Shown: positions 1-9,588, counted from the first letter of the stretch. The stretch is DNA of 64,000 nt from JAEUWI01 sp942492815 (GCA_942492815.1 OW818658.1:310001-374000); one strand, 5' to 3'. Made by a program: numbers and translations. The notes: a model not told the origin generated them from the sequence alone.

Positions 1-33
1 CTTGCTACCGACGACACGTGTCCGCGTCAGTCC

Positions 34-1305
34 CTATTCAGCTTCCGCGATAAGGCGCGACAGCCGCCGCTCGCACTGGATCATGGCGCGAACCGTGTGG
101 TAGTTAATCTTCCAGGCATGTCCCATGTAGTCCCACAGGCGGGTGTTGTTCTCGTCAAAGAGGGGATACCACTCGCCGACCTTGTGATTGATCACGTGAT
201 CCATCACGAAGCGGTGTACGTTTTCATAGCCGTCGAGGTACTTGTCTTCCCCATAAAGCAGGCAACCATCCAGCATGCCCACCATGGTCTCCGCCTGCTG
301 CCAGAACTCCTTGTTCCGCTCGCGCGCCGGGCCGTCCGTCGGGCCTTCGCAGTACACGCCGCCCCGCTCCCAGTCGATGCCGTAGGACAGGCAGTGGTCA
401 TAGAGCTTCTGCATCGGCACGCGATAGTCTTCGACATCCAGCCCCAGGATGTCGATGGAGTGTTTCAGCAGCCACCCGAACTCCACGTTGTGGCCGAAAC
501 TGGTGTTGTTGAGCGGGCGACCATCATTTTCTTCCACGTCACGGTCGGAGCCCCACACATTCTTGAAGATAATGGCGCGCAGGGGCTTCCAGTCCAGAGA
601 GAACTGGGCGATGCCCGTGCCCGAGGGCTGGTGCATCATGTATTTGAAGAGCAGGTCGATGACGTAGCACGCATCTTCCTTGTACTTCTCTTCGCCCGTG
701 GCTTCATAGAGGTTGGTGAAGGCTTCCATCAGGTGCATGTGCACGTCGAAGGACTTGCGATCGCCACCGTAGACGCCCGGCTGCTTCGGGGACCAGTCCT
801 CTTCCATGAATTCCAGGAAGCCGCCGTTCACCGTGTCCGCCGCACGGCTGGTGAGGCACTTGTAGGTTTCCACGGCCATTTCCAACGCGCGCTCGTCCCC
901 CGAGGCCATGGCGTACTCGCTCAGCGCGTAAATCGCGAAGGAGTGGCCGTAGGTCAACTTGCTGCGGTTTTCCGGCTCGCCTTGGCGGTTCGTGGTCCAA
1001 TACCAGCCGGTATAGTCGTTGTCCCAGAAGTGGTTGATCAGGAATTCCACGCCCTGGCGCGCGATCTCCAGGAACTTGCCATCGCCCAGATTCGCCCGGT
1101 GGGCCGACGCGGCGGAATAGATCATACGCGTCTGACACACCAGCGTCTTCGTGCCCTCGCCCGTGGGCTTGCCGTCCTTGTCCAGGTAGGTCAGGTAACC
1201 GCCGTACTCATGGTCCGTGCCATGGGTGAGCCAGAAGGGGATAAGTTCGTTGAAAAGATGATCCTGGACTTCCTGGATGAGGGGGGTAAGGCGTTCTTTA
1301 TTCAT
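34..1305 (-). CDS. N-acylglucosamine 2-epimerase (AGE) family protein
   Basis: A 423-residue protein of the AGE/cellobiose 2-epimerase (alpha/alpha six-barrel) family, cytosolic with no signal peptide. Family members interconvert C2 epimers such as GlcNAc/ManNAc or glucose/mannose units in disaccharides. Seen in the sequence: an N-terminal helix followed by the HGTDHEYGGY segment, then YGHSFAIYAL, SFGHNVEFGWLL and the C-terminal GHAWKINYHTVRA, which supply the conserved His residues of the barrel; length is normal for the family. The ATG at 1305 has a GAGG element 8 nt upstream. The substrate cannot be read from sequence. It is divergent from the HD-GYP regulator and has no operon partner in the window. 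Confidence 0.85.
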   Translation of the reverse strand: MNKERLTPLIQEVQDHLFNELIPFWLTHGTDHEYGGYLTYLDKDGKPTGEGTKTLVCQTRMIYSAASAHRANLGDGKFLEIARQGVEFLINHFWDNDYTGWYWTTNRQGEPENRSKLTYGHSFAIYALSEYAMASGDERALEMAVETYKCLTSRAADTVNGGFLEFMEEDWSPKQPGVYGGDRKSFDVHMHLMEAFTNLYEATGEEKYKEDACYVIDLLFKYMMHQPSGTGIAQFSLDWKPLRAIIFKNVWGSDRDVEENDGRPLNNTSFGHNVEFGWLLKHSIDILGLDVEDYRVPMQKLYDHCLSYGIDWERGGVYCEGPTDGPARERNKEFWQQAETMVGMLDGCLLYGEDKYLDGYENVHRFVMDHVINHKVGEWYPLFDENNTRLWDYMGHAWKINYHTVRAMIQCERRLSRLIAEAE

Positions 1306-1537
1306 GGAAGGAACCTCGCGAGCAACTCGATGTTGGTGGACTAAAGATGGTGGAGCATGCGGACGGGGATCATGTCAAAAACTGGGGGGGAAAGACAAAT
1401 GGCGGGGGGGCTGGCATCATTGCGCAATTTTCGTGACTATGCTACCATGCCTACGGGTTTATCGAGCCATGCGAGGTCGGGCCAAGTGCCTCCATCGGCC
1501 CGTGCGAAACCGCAGAAGTCAACTGGACAACGAGGTG

Positions 1538-2680
1538 ATGCCTTTGCAAATCGAAAAGAACCGGATCACCAAGGTCCTGATTGTGGACGACATGCCGGAA
1601 AACGCCATGGTGCTCCGCAGTTTTCTCGCGCCCATGGGGTATCACATTGACGCCGTCACGCGGGGCGAAGACGCACTGACCATGGTGGAAAAGAATCCGC
1701 CCGACGTCATCCTGCTCGACATCATGATGCCGGGAATGAACGGCTTCGAGGTCTGCCGGCGACTCAAGCAGGATCCGGAGACCCAGCACATCCCCGTGGT
1801 GATTATCACCGGCATGTCCGACAAGGAAACCAATGTCGAGGCCGTAAAATCGGGAGCCGACGATTTCCTGATCAAGCCCTTTGATCGGATTCTCCTGGAA
1901 GCCCGGATTAAGACCTCCTCCAAGACCAAACTTCTCCACGACCGCCTGATCGAATATAAGCGCGAGCTGGAACACAAGGTGGTTGAGCGCACCGAGCAGG
2001 TGGTGCTCACACAGCAGGTCACGGTGTTTTCCCTGGCCAAGTTGGCCGAATCGCGCGACAACGAGACGGGCGATCACCTCGAACGTATGCGCTCCTATGC
2101 CCGCGAACTGTGCGAGGAGGTCGTTCGCCTTCCTAAGTACAGTGATACGTATGGCCCGGCCTTCGTCGACGAGATTTACAAGTCCACCCCGCTCCACGAT
2201 ATCGGAAAGGTCGGCATTCCCGACCGGATTCTCTTGAAGCCGGGCAAGCTCACCGATGAAGAATTCGAGATCATGAAGCAGCACAGCATGATCGGCGGGG
2301 ACACCCTCAAGGCGGCGGATATCGAAGCGGGGCGCGACTCCTTCCTGACCACCGGGCGGGATATTGCCTACTACCACCACGAAAAGTGGAACGGTACTGG
2401 TTACCCCTTCAAGCTCTCCGGTGAGGGAATTCCCCTCTGCGCGCGCATCGCGGCCCTGGCCGATGTGTACGACGCGCTGTCATCGCGGAGGCCCTACAAA
2501 GAGCCCTTCAGCCACGAGAAATCCAAGGCGATCATTCTCGAGGGCCGGGAAAGCCATTTTGACCCGGATATCGTAGACGCCTTTCTGGCCAAGGAAGACC
2601 GCTTCATCGAGATTCGGGAACACTTCCAGGGCGAAGGCCGCCTCTCCCCCATTCAGGAACTCGCCAGCGCTCTGGAGTGA
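1538..2680 (+). CDS. Response regulator with HD-GYP c-di-GMP phosphodiesterase domain
   Basis: Two-domain regulator of about 380 residues. An N-terminal receiver (residues 12-125) carries D17/D18, phosphoacceptor D61 in LLDIMMPG and K113 in IKPF. A short coiled coil (135-160) leads to an HD-GYP domain with H220-D221 in PLHDIGK and the HHEKWNGTGYP motif ending at 290. HD-GYP proteins hydrolyse cyclic di-GMP; phosphorylation of the receiver probably gates this. The frame is open further upstream (to 1277), but the receiver fold starts only at residue 12 of the ATG at 1538, so that start (or the GTG just before it, with GAGG close by) is chosen. No cognate histidine kinase is adjacent; it is an orphan regulator. 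Confidence 0.9.
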   Translation: MPLQIEKNRITKVLIVDDMPENAMVLRSFLAPMGYHIDAVTRGEDALTMVEKNPPDVILLDIMMPGMNGFEVCRRLKQDPETQHIPVVIITGMSDKETNVEAVKSGADDFLIKPFDRILLEARIKTSSKTKLLHDRLIEYKRELEHKVVERTEQVVLTQQVTVFSLAKLAESRDNETGDHLERMRSYARELCEEVVRLPKYSDTYGPAFVDEIYKSTPLHDIGKVGIPDRILLKPGKLTDEEFEIMKQHSMIGGDTLKAADIEAGRDSFLTTGRDIAYYHHEKWNGTGYPFKLSGEGIPLCARIAALADVYDALSSRRPYKEPFSHEKSKAIILEGRESHFDPDIVDAFLAKEDRFIEIREHFQGEGRLSPIQELASALE

Positions 2681-2706
2681 CATTCCCCTGAGCACTGCGT
2701 TTGCCG

Positions 2707-4494
2707 TTAGTTGCCGTAACCCGCCAGCAGGCAGCGCAAAGCATCGCGCAGCGCGAGTGGCGCACCGGGACCCAGGCCCGCTTCTCGGACCCATTCCACG
2801 ATGGCCTCTTCGGTCAGCACGGGAGCGCCCTCCGACTTCAACACTTCCCAGCCTGTGCCTGTCTCCGCTTTTGCGCCGGGCATCTGCGTGATCCACCAGT
2901 CGACCCAAGGCGTTCCCGACTCACCCCCACCGGACTGGTTCAGCTTGCGAAAACGAAGGCGCGCGTAGATCTCGTCCCGCCGGTCCGTCCAGAGACCGGG
3001 TTCCACCTCGCCCAGGGCCTCGGCCATGCGGCGGCTGGACTCCAGCCCGAGGTAGTGGGTGCGCAGGGTGTCCAGTGGGGCGGCGTCGGCCGTCAGTGCG
3101 CCCGACAGCGCGCTTCCGACGCGGGGTTCTCTCGCCAGGTAGTCCGCGCAGCGTGAAAGGGCAGGCCAGTGGGGCTCCAGGAATCCACGCCGCTCTGGAA
3201 CGGCCAGCGACGCCGCATGGTGCCAGCAGGCGGCAAGCAGCCAGGCGGCACTCTCCGGATCGGCGTTCCCGGAGAAGGACGCCGTAGCCCCGTCACGATA
3301 AACCTTCCTCGGTAATGAGCCCGCCGGCGTGTCCACCCCTTGCGCGGAGCGCACAGATTGGATATGGTGCGCCAACGCCCGCTGGGCCGCATCAGGCAGC
3401 CCCATGCCGTCCAGGGCGGCGGCGCTCCACGCCGTGTCGAAGACATCGCTATAAACCGCAGAATCGGCAAGAAGGGGCGCATGCAGCGCGGCCCCCGAAG
3501 TGGGATCGATACTCAGCAGCAGATTCAAGCACCATCGTTGCAGTAAAGGACCTTCCCCGCCGTTCTCCGGCGAGACCGCGCCCCACGCACCACCGGGACG
3601 GGATGCCACCGCTTCCAGTTCGGTCGCGCCCTTTGGAATGCCAACCGCCAGGGTACGGCGCAGCCCTGCCCGGCTATCGGAGGCTCCCAGGAGCAGGACC
3701 AGTTCCAGGGCGCTATCCGAGACCACGGGCGTGAGTTCCACGATGCCGATAGCGCTACCCACTATTCTTGCGGTGCCCGGAAGAGGGGCCGGCGCGGCCC
3801 AACGGGTCCAGACCTCCCAATCCCCGCATACGGTCCCCTGGACAATGTCATTGATGAATGCCGCGCCCACGTAGAGACCGGGCCCAGTTTCAGCGTAGGT
3901 ACCGCCACGCACCCAGTCGCGTCCCTGCCTCCACTGGGTCTTGCCGGGCGCTATCGGGCGCCCGTGTTCAAGCAGGCGCGCCTCGCTATCGTAGCCGGCG
4001 GCAAAGCCATTCATGGCCCGGATCGAGGGCTGCTCCCCCGCCAATCCCGGGACGAGATGGCCATAGGGCAAAAAAGATTGCGACCAGAAAACGCGGGTGG
4101 TTGAGGCAAAGCCCTTGAGCCGGAGACGCACCAGGAGCAAGTCCTGATCGGGGATCGCCGCGACGGTCTGTTCGGCGCTTCGGGCTCCGCCGTTCTCCGT
4201 GTACTGCGTCACTACAACGAGTGAATCAGGCGCGGCGTACTGCTGGGCTATGGTCCAGTCTTCATCCGAAAAGTCCACGGGCCCCTCGGGAGTCGCCATA
4301 TGCCATCGCGCGCCCGCGTCGCCCAGTAGCGGGGCAGCGCCGGGCCCAGGCCATGAAAACTGCGCGAGGCCCCCCGTCTCATCCAGGGCAACCGTAATGC
4401 GGCCGTTTCCTGTAACCAACGCAATCGGGGCGGCTGCGTGGCTTGCGAAGGCACACGTCAGCACGCACAGCCCCACGAGACCCGCCCGAATCAC
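2707..4494 (-). CDS. Secreted protein, possibly six-hairpin glycosidase-like
   Basis: A 595-residue protein with a Sec signal peptide (residues 1-22, cleavage near SHAA/AP). The N-terminal half (to about 290) looks beta-rich (ALVTGNGRITVALDETGG and following), the C-terminal half is helix-rich with repeated Trp and aromatic residues. This arrangement recalls glucodextranase/GH15-like six-hairpin proteins, but I do not see a diagnostic catalytic signature, so the function stays open. Its start codon overlaps the stop of the preceding gene (ATGA, 4491-4494), indicating translational coupling; it is the last gene of a four-gene minus-strand operon. Confidence 0.6.
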   Translation of the reverse strand: MIRAGLVGLCVLTCAFASHAAAPIALVTGNGRITVALDETGGLAQFSWPGPGAAPLLGDAGARWHMATPEGPVDFSDEDWTIAQQYAAPDSLVVVTQYTENGGARSAEQTVAAIPDQDLLLVRLRLKGFASTTRVFWSQSFLPYGHLVPGLAGEQPSIRAMNGFAAGYDSEARLLEHGRPIAPGKTQWRQGRDWVRGGTYAETGPGLYVGAAFINDIVQGTVCGDWEVWTRWAAPAPLPGTARIVGSAIGIVELTPVVSDSALELVLLLGASDSRAGLRRTLAVGIPKGATELEAVASRPGGAWGAVSPENGGEGPLLQRWCLNLLLSIDPTSGAALHAPLLADSAVYSDVFDTAWSAAALDGMGLPDAAQRALAHHIQSVRSAQGVDTPAGSLPRKVYRDGATASFSGNADPESAAWLLAACWHHAASLAVPERRGFLEPHWPALSRCADYLAREPRVGSALSGALTADAAPLDTLRTHYLGLESSRRMAEALGEVEPGLWTDRRDEIYARLRFRKLNQSGGGESGTPWVDWWITQMPGAKAETGTGWEVLKSEGAPVLTEEAIVEWVREAGLGPGAPLALRDALRCLLAGYGN

Positions 4495-5906
4495 GGGACG
4501 AGTTCCGCGCCCAGGGCAATCCAGCCATCACCCATAATCGCGCCGTCCTCGGCGCCCGCGTGCAACTGGAGCGTGCCCCAGTCGGCAAAGGCATCAATCA
4601 TGGGGACGAGATCGGCCTTCACATCGTTCTCATTGTAGCCCGGCAGCATTCCATCCGCCGCCGCGCGGATCAGGGCATCGCGCAGCAGAGCCGTAAAGGG
4701 TTTCCAATGCAAATTAAGAGCCGCCACGCCGGCTTCGGGCTCGCGCCGCGCAGTGGCCAGCAATGCGGGCATACCGTGTTCGTGGCTGCTCAGAAAGGCG
4801 GTGCCCTCCCGATCCGCCTGGGCCCATGCGCGGGCATCGCCCGCAATGGGGAATAGCCAGCCGGTCACGTCGTCCCAGCGGTGCTCCTGACGTGTGGCTG
4901 GTGCAAGAGCCGCGAGCGCGACGGGATCCGCCGCCCAACCAGCCCAGATCGATTCGACCACCGGCACGTCTTCCTGCACGTCCACGCGGGCGATCCCGGC
5001 GGCCCATTCGCCGACGGGTGCCTGATCGAGGGGGATGGGGCAATAGACCGGCCACCAGGCGGACAGAATGTCGCGAAAGGCCATGGACAGATCGGGGTTG
5101 AGCCTCGCTTCGGCCCAGCGGAGGCCCTCCAGCGCGGCCTGCACCACCGGTGCCCCCCGGTGGGTATTGATCGTAACCATGGCATCGGGCCAGCCAGCGG
5201 CATAGTGAAGTTTCGCCGCCGGATCGGCCGGTGCCTTGAGATTGAAGAGCAGCGGGATCTGCTCCGCGGCGGCGATCTCCAGTACGCCGGGATAGTTCCC
5301 CTTCCAGGAAAGCCGGATCGCGTCTTCCGGGGCATCGGTGCGCGGCACGGCCTTCCCGCTCGCCTGCACCTTGTCGAGATACGGCTGGGACGAGGCCACG
5401 AGAAGGAAGCCATCTTTCCAAGCCGTCGCGTAGTTGCGCCAGAAATCATCGTCGTCGGCCTGCCGCAAGGGGCTTCCGAGCCAGGACGCGGCGCGCAGGG
5501 CAATGCCCGGTCGGAGGGAAAGACACCAGCCCTCCTGATCGCCCGCCATGAGAAAGGACTGGCCCAGCCAGAGCCGGGTCCGGCCCGGTGTGGGGCGGAC
5601 GCCCGTCATGCGGCAGATAGCGAGCGGGACAGCCTGGTGAAGGGCGGGCGACGCCCGGCGCATCGCCGCGCTGGTGTTGAGAGCGTTCCAGTGGCGGAGA
5701 AAGCTGGGAAGGTCGGCAGCTTGAAGTTGCCAGGTGGCACTGTCCGCCACGTAGCCCGCATCGGCAGAAGCGATCCACCGGCGGTCCTGGACCACTGCAA
5801 CGAAAGCGACGACGGTGACTATCACGATGACAACGCCACGGCGGATCCAATAACCGGTGCCGCGGTCAACCTTGTTGGGGACGGTGCTGGACTCGTTCTG
5901 GTTCAT
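4491..5906 (-). CDS. Hypothetical membrane-anchored protein
   Basis: A 471-residue protein with one N-terminal membrane helix (about residues 23-42, GVVIVIVTVVAFVAVV), then a large, probably extracytoplasmic, domain rich in Trp and Pro. I do not recognise a family. The layout, a single anchor plus a globular domain scoring pairs of strands such as NTHRGAPVVQAALEGLRW, resembles the DUF3352-like proteins of envelope operons only loosely. It lies 8 nt downstream of the 90-residue gene and overlaps the downstream secreted protein by 4 nt, so the two are probably made in fixed ratio. Confidence 0.6.
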   Translation of the reverse strand: MNQNESSTVPNKVDRGTGYWIRRGVVIVIVTVVAFVAVVQDRRWIASADAGYVADSATWQLQAADLPSFLRHWNALNTSAAMRRASPALHQAVPLAICRMTGVRPTPGRTRLWLGQSFLMAGDQEGWCLSLRPGIALRAASWLGSPLRQADDDDFWRNYATAWKDGFLLVASSQPYLDKVQASGKAVPRTDAPEDAIRLSWKGNYPGVLEIAAAEQIPLLFNLKAPADPAAKLHYAAGWPDAMVTINTHRGAPVVQAALEGLRWAEARLNPDLSMAFRDILSAWWPVYCPIPLDQAPVGEWAAGIARVDVQEDVPVVESIWAGWAADPVALAALAPATRQEHRWDDVTGWLFPIAGDARAWAQADREGTAFLSSHEHGMPALLATARREPEAGVAALNLHWKPFTALLRDALIRAAADGMLPGYNENDVKADLVPMIDAFADWGTLQLHAGAEDGAIMGDGWIALGAELVP

Positions 5907-5914
5907 CGTTGGAA

Positions 5915-6187
5915 TCAGTCGGTGGCCCAGATGGCATCTTTGGCGTGGGTCCGGCGCTCTTCTGCCGAATTAATCTCCCGCGCCATCTCTTCCTTCAAAG
6001 CCTCGTAAGATTCGCGGGTCGTTGCCGAGGCGATCTGCGCCTCGAAATCGAAGCGGAGGGCCGCAATCTGCGCGTCGTACTTGCTGTCGATCTCCGCGAG
6101 GGCCGACTTCTCTTCTTCATTGAGCTTTCGCGTGGGGCCGGAGGCCGCTTCGAGGCGTTCCATGGCAAGTTCATAGGCGGTTTTCAT
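5915..6187 (-). CDS. Small coiled-coil hypothetical protein
   Basis: A 90-residue, highly charged, Ala/Glu-rich protein predicted as nearly all helix (AMERLEAAS through the Arg/Glu repeats near residue 75). The frame stays open far upstream to 6664, but that part lies antisense-frame inside the next gene; the ATG at 6187 has a strong AAGGAAA ribosome site 7 nt upstream and is the likely start. It sits between the 163-residue hypothetical gene and the membrane-anchored gene in the same operon. No family is recognised; a structural or adaptor role is only a guess. Confidence 0.6.
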   Translation of the reverse strand: MKTAYELAMERLEAASGPTRKLNEEEKSALAEIDSKYDAQIAALRFDFEAQIASATTRESYEALKEEMAREINSAEERRTHAKDAIWATD

Positions 6188-6221
6188 GATCGTTTCCTTT
6201 ATGCGTGCTCCCTGCGAAGCT

Positions 6222-6713
6222 TCACAGGGAGAATTCGTCGTCCAGCACGGAGCTGATGAAGCGCTCCACGGAAATGGGAAAATAGCGGTTGTCCGGGGAG
6301 ATGAGCACCCCGGTGCAAATGTCCTCACGGCGCTCCAGCTCGTCCAGACAGGATGAAAGGAGGTCGTCAACCGCCTCGTTGCCGTGGACGATCTCCAAGT
6401 ACTCCGATTTGCACTCCATCGGCTTGCGCGGGAATCCCATGTAGCCGAAAATCCGCCCGGAGAGGGCCATATCCACATTTTCGCTGCCAAAAATATCCTC
6501 ATAGCTCGGCGAATAGTGGGACGGGCGGATGAGGAACTGCGGCGACACCTGCACCTTGCCGCTGACCTTGGTGGTCTCGAAGCCGGACTCGAAGGAGGGC
6601 CCGAGACAGATATAGGGCAATTCATGATAGCCGCGGACGATCCCGTAGGTCGGTTTGCGAACAATAACCGTGCCTCGGAAGATACGGCGCATTTCTTCGG
6701 GGGTGAGACTCAT
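6222..6713 (-). CDS. Hypothetical protein, first gene of four-gene operon
   Basis: A 163-residue soluble protein with no signal peptide or membrane segment. Visible landmarks are an N-terminal MSLTPEEMRRIFRGT helix, a beta-rich centre with YGIVRGYHELPYICLGPSF, and an acidic C terminus. I do not recognise it. It begins the minus-strand operon 6713-2707 and is separated from the coiled-coil gene by 34 nt. Codon use and GC content match its neighbours, so it looks resident and not recently acquired. Confidence 0.6.
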   Translation of the reverse strand: MSLTPEEMRRIFRGTVIVRKPTYGIVRGYHELPYICLGPSFESGFETTKVSGKVQVSPQFLIRPSHYSPSYEDIFGSENVDMALSGRIFGYMGFPRKPMECKSEYLEIVHGNEAVDDLLSSCLDELERREDICTGVLISPDNRYFPISVERFISSVLDDEFSL

Positions 6714-6800
6714 CGTGGTGCTGGATTTCGGTTGGGGCGTGGTGCCGGTAAGTCGGTGCGGCGCGGGCTCATGCGTTATCCCGCAACGGATAACCGTAGC

Positions 6801-7250
6801 TTAGCGAATCCGGTCTGGCAGCGCAACTATCCCACACTCGAGCACCCGGAGGTCCGTGCCGCCCGGATGTACCTGGTAGACCACCGTCAGCCGATCTCCC
6901 ACCGCAAGCGCCGCCCAGTAAGGCGCGGGGATGGCCCACTCCGCCGCAAGCACTTTTTCTCTTTCCACGGTGACTTCCAGCCCCACCAGTCCCCCGCCTT
7001 CCGGCACAGGCTCCGTGCGGATGATGGTGCCCTCGCCGCGCACCACAGGCTGGAGCCCATAGGGATTTAGACGGGCGCGCCGCATGGCAAGCTGGCTCAG
7101 AAGCCCGGCGGAGAGCAGAAAACCCACGATCACAAACATGGCCTGGCGGCGGCTCATGCGCCCAATCGGCCGCCCCTGACGCATCCAGGGGGTCTGGCGA
7201 CGGGGCGGTGCATCTTGACGTTCGACATTTCGATGGTATTTTATGGTCAA
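6801..7250 (-). CDS. Hypothetical single-pass membrane protein
   Basis: A 149-residue protein with a basic N-terminal tail (residues 1-35, many Arg), one membrane helix at about 37-55 (AMFVIVGFLLSAGLLSQL) and a C-terminal extracytoplasmic beta-rich domain containing VGLEVTVEREK and VGDRLTVVYQVHPGG, which looks like a small OB- or barrel-type fold. Positive-inside topology puts the C terminus outside. It is divergent from trkA and ends 87 nt upstream of the four-gene operon. No family assigned. Confidence 0.55.
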   Translation of the reverse strand: MTIKYHRNVERQDAPPRRQTPWMRQGRPIGRMSRRQAMFVIVGFLLSAGLLSQLAMRRARLNPYGLQPVVRGEGTIIRTEPVPEGGGLVGLEVTVEREKVLAAEWAIPAPYWAALAVGDRLTVVYQVHPGGTDLRVLECGIVALPDRIR

Positions 7251-7427
7251 TAGCCTGCTCCAGCGCTCCCACGTATAGCCCGCAGCATAGCGCGTTTGGT
7301 GGCCGGCGTGCCACTGACCGGAGCATCCACGCCAGCGCCGGTTTCGAACGTTTGACTCAGGGGCGGGCTTTGTAGGACCATGCGCGCTTCACCAAGGGCG
7401 GGAGCCTGGGAGAGGAACCACAGGGTT

Positions 7428-8768
7428 ATGAATATCTTTATCGCCGGCGGGGGACGGGTGGGCTTCCATCTTGCGCGATTGCTGAGCGCGGAGCATCAGG
7501 ATGTCACGGTCATCGAGCAGAACCCGGACATGATTGAGCAGATTGACTATGCATTGGACGTCAGTACCGCCACCGGCGACGGCTCCTCTGTGCTCTTGCT
7601 ACAGTCCCTCAATGTGGGCAGTGCCGACCTGTTCGTGGCCAGTATGGGCAATGACGAGAAAAACCTTATTGCGGCGGCCACCGCGAAAGGCCTTGGGGCG
7701 AAAAAGGTCGTGGCGCGGGTGGACAATCCCATGTACATGGAGTCCAATATTCTCTACGAGACCGTGCTGGGCATTGACTATATTCTAAGTCCGGATGCTC
7801 TGGCCGCCCTGGAGATTGCCAACTATATCGAGCACCCCGGAATCGTTTCGACGCTGGAATTTGGCCGGGGTCGAGCCCAGATGCTGCAACTGCGGGCGGC
7901 CAAGTCGCCCACGCGGGATGGCAAGACCCTTAAAGATGTTATCAAGCCCGGAAGCGGGGTGCTGCTGGCCGTAATCGAGCGGGACGGCACCTGCATGATC
8001 CCCCACGGCGACTCGGTGGTGGAACCGGGGGATCTGGTGACCCTGATCGGAACCCACGAGGGTCTCCGCGAGCTCCAGAAGCTCTTTCACGGTGAGGAGA
8101 TCAAGCCCCAGCGCGTTGCAATCATGGGCGGCGGCACCATCGGCCTGCGCCTGGCCCAGGCCCTGGAAGACAAGATGAAGACCGTGAAGGTCTTCGAGCG
8201 CGATGTAGCGCGTTCATCTCGGCTGGCGGAGAAGCTGGGCAAAGCCAAGGTGGTCTGTCGGGACGCCACCTCGCGGGTCTCGCTGGAGCAGGAACATGTG
8301 GACACCATGGACATGTTCGTTGCGGCCACGGGCGACGACGAGCGCAACATCATGGCGGCGGTGCTGGCGAAGGAAGTGGGCGCGAAAATGGTCGCGGCCA
8401 TCGTTCACCAGCCGGATTTTGCCCCCCTCGTGAAGAGGCTGGGCATTGATCTGGCCGTGACGCCCCGCGCATCCATTGCCGATCGTATCCTGAAAATGAT
8501 GTTCCGGGGGGACGTGACCTCCCTGGCAATCCTGGGTGATGGCCAGGTCGAAATCCTGGAACTGGGCATCAAGGAAGGGTCACCGGCGCTGGGGAGTGAG
8601 ATTAGAGAGCTTCGCATGCCCCGGGGCGCGCTGATCGGAACCATTCTGCGCGGAGAGAAAGTGCTGATCCCGAGCGGTAACGACGTATTGCTGGCCGGCG
8701 ACTCGGTGATCCTGATCGTGGCGGCAAAGACCCTGGACGCCGTCCGAAAAGTTCTATTGAAGCGTTAG
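7428..8768 (+). CDS. trkA: Trk potassium uptake system regulatory subunit TrkA
   Basis: A 446-residue peripheral membrane protein with the TrkA tandem design: RCK_N-RCK_C twice. The first Rossmann nucleotide-binding motif is at residues 6-12 (AGGGRVG), the second around residue 231 (MGGGTIGLRLAQAL); each is followed by a TrkA_C domain. TrkA binds NAD(H)/ATP and gates the TrkH/TrkG K+ channel. The ATG at 7428 places the Rossmann strand at the very N terminus, as is normal; an in-frame start at 7380 would add an unlikely basic tail. No trkH lies in the window, so the channel subunit must be encoded elsewhere. Confidence 0.93.
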   Translation: MNIFIAGGGRVGFHLARLLSAEHQDVTVIEQNPDMIEQIDYALDVSTATGDGSSVLLLQSLNVGSADLFVASMGNDEKNLIAAATAKGLGAKKVVARVDNPMYMESNILYETVLGIDYILSPDALAALEIANYIEHPGIVSTLEFGRGRAQMLQLRAAKSPTRDGKTLKDVIKPGSGVLLAVIERDGTCMIPHGDSVVEPGDLVTLIGTHEGLRELQKLFHGEEIKPQRVAIMGGGTIGLRLAQALEDKMKTVKVFERDVARSSRLAEKLGKAKVVCRDATSRVSLEQEHVDTMDMFVAATGDDERNIMAAVLAKEVGAKMVAAIVHQPDFAPLVKRLGIDLAVTPRASIADRILKMMFRGDVTSLAILGDGQVEILELGIKEGSPALGSEIRELRMPRGALIGTILRGEKVLIPSGNDVLLAGDSVILIVAAKTLDAVRKVLLKR

Positions 8769-8789
8769 TTGGCCGGACTTCGGGCGTCT

Positions 8790-9389
8790 TCAGTGTTCGT
8801 CGGACTTTCCCGCCAGCCGGACGGAATAGGCGTAGCCGGAGAGCTTTTCCCGGAGGATCTTCCGGCCGCGATAGAGGCGTGACATTACGGTGCCGATGGG
8901 ACAGCCCATGAAATCGGCGATCTCCTTGTAGGACTTTTCTTCCAGGTCGGCCATGATGACCGCATTCCTGAAATCTTCCGGGAGTTCCTCGACCGCGAGG
9001 CGGACCTCGTCGTCCAGCAATTCCATCATGTTGTGGAGGCGGTCCTGATCGCCGGTGTGCAGGGCGGTGGGCTCTGCGGCTTCGGCACCGGTCAGTTCCA
9101 CGGAGAGGGGGGTGCGGGAGCGCTTGCGGTATTCGTTGATGAAGGTATTCCGGAGGATGGTCAGGAGCCACGCCTTAATGTAGGTCCCCTCCTTGAATTT
9201 TTCGTGGAATCGGAGAGCCTTCACGAGGGTATTCTGGGTCAAATCCTCGGCATCGGCGGAATTGCGGGTCAATCGCAGCGCGACCGCGTGGAGCATGTCC
9301 ATATGCTCCAACACTTGCTCTTCGAATTCTTTTGAGCGCTGCACCAAACGATTTCCACCGGTCGAGGGGGTTTTCCCAAGCTCCTCCAT
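8790..9389 (-). CDS. ECF-family RNA polymerase sigma factor
   Basis: A sigma-70 family protein of about 199 residues. Region 2 holds DAEDLTQNTLVKALRF and AWLLTILRNTFINEYRKR; region 4 holds LPEDFRNAVIMADLEEKS followed by the helix-turn-helix YKEIADFMGCPIGTVMSRL. These are textbook ECF features and resemble SigR/RpoE-type factors. The frame opens at 9431; the ATG at 9389 is preferred because a candidate promoter at 9447-9476 would leave almost no leader for the upstream start. No anti-sigma factor is adjacent: upstream is recG, downstream (convergent) is trkA. Confidence 0.88.
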   Translation of the reverse strand: MEELGKTPSTGGNRLVQRSKEFEEQVLEHMDMLHAVALRLTRNSADAEDLTQNTLVKALRFHEKFKEGTYIKAWLLTILRNTFINEYRKRSRTPLSVELTGAEAAEPTALHTGDQDRLHNMMELLDDEVRLAVEELPEDFRNAVIMADLEEKSYKEIADFMGCPIGTVMSRLYRGRKILREKLSGYAYSVRLAGKSDEH

Positions 9390-9446
9390 GGCACGAACCG
9401 GAAATTCCGGTCCAAACCCTGACGGCCCCATCCACCTCGTTGAAAG

Positions 9447-9476
9447 ATAGTATCAAGAAAATTGTTGACGATTCAA
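9447..9476 (-). promoter_or_regulatory. Candidate sigma-70 promoter of the ECF sigma gene
   Basis: On the minus strand a TTGAAT (-35, 9471-9476) and TACTAT (-10, 9447-9452) are separated by 18 nt, upstream of the ECF sigma gene. Each hexamer matches four of six consensus positions. Predicted from sequence only. Confidence 0.35.
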
Positions 9477-9588
9477 AGCCCCCGGAGCAACTGAGCAGAT
9501 GTGCTCAGCGCGGCCAGCACCTTCAAGTTCGTTCGGAATAACCCCTGTGCGCGCCATGATAGCCGGAACCGGAATTCGTGAGCAAGGA

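Noticed and set aside
97..1344. Open frame antisense to the AGE epimerase
   Set aside because: No family features; sense strand has conserved barrel residues.
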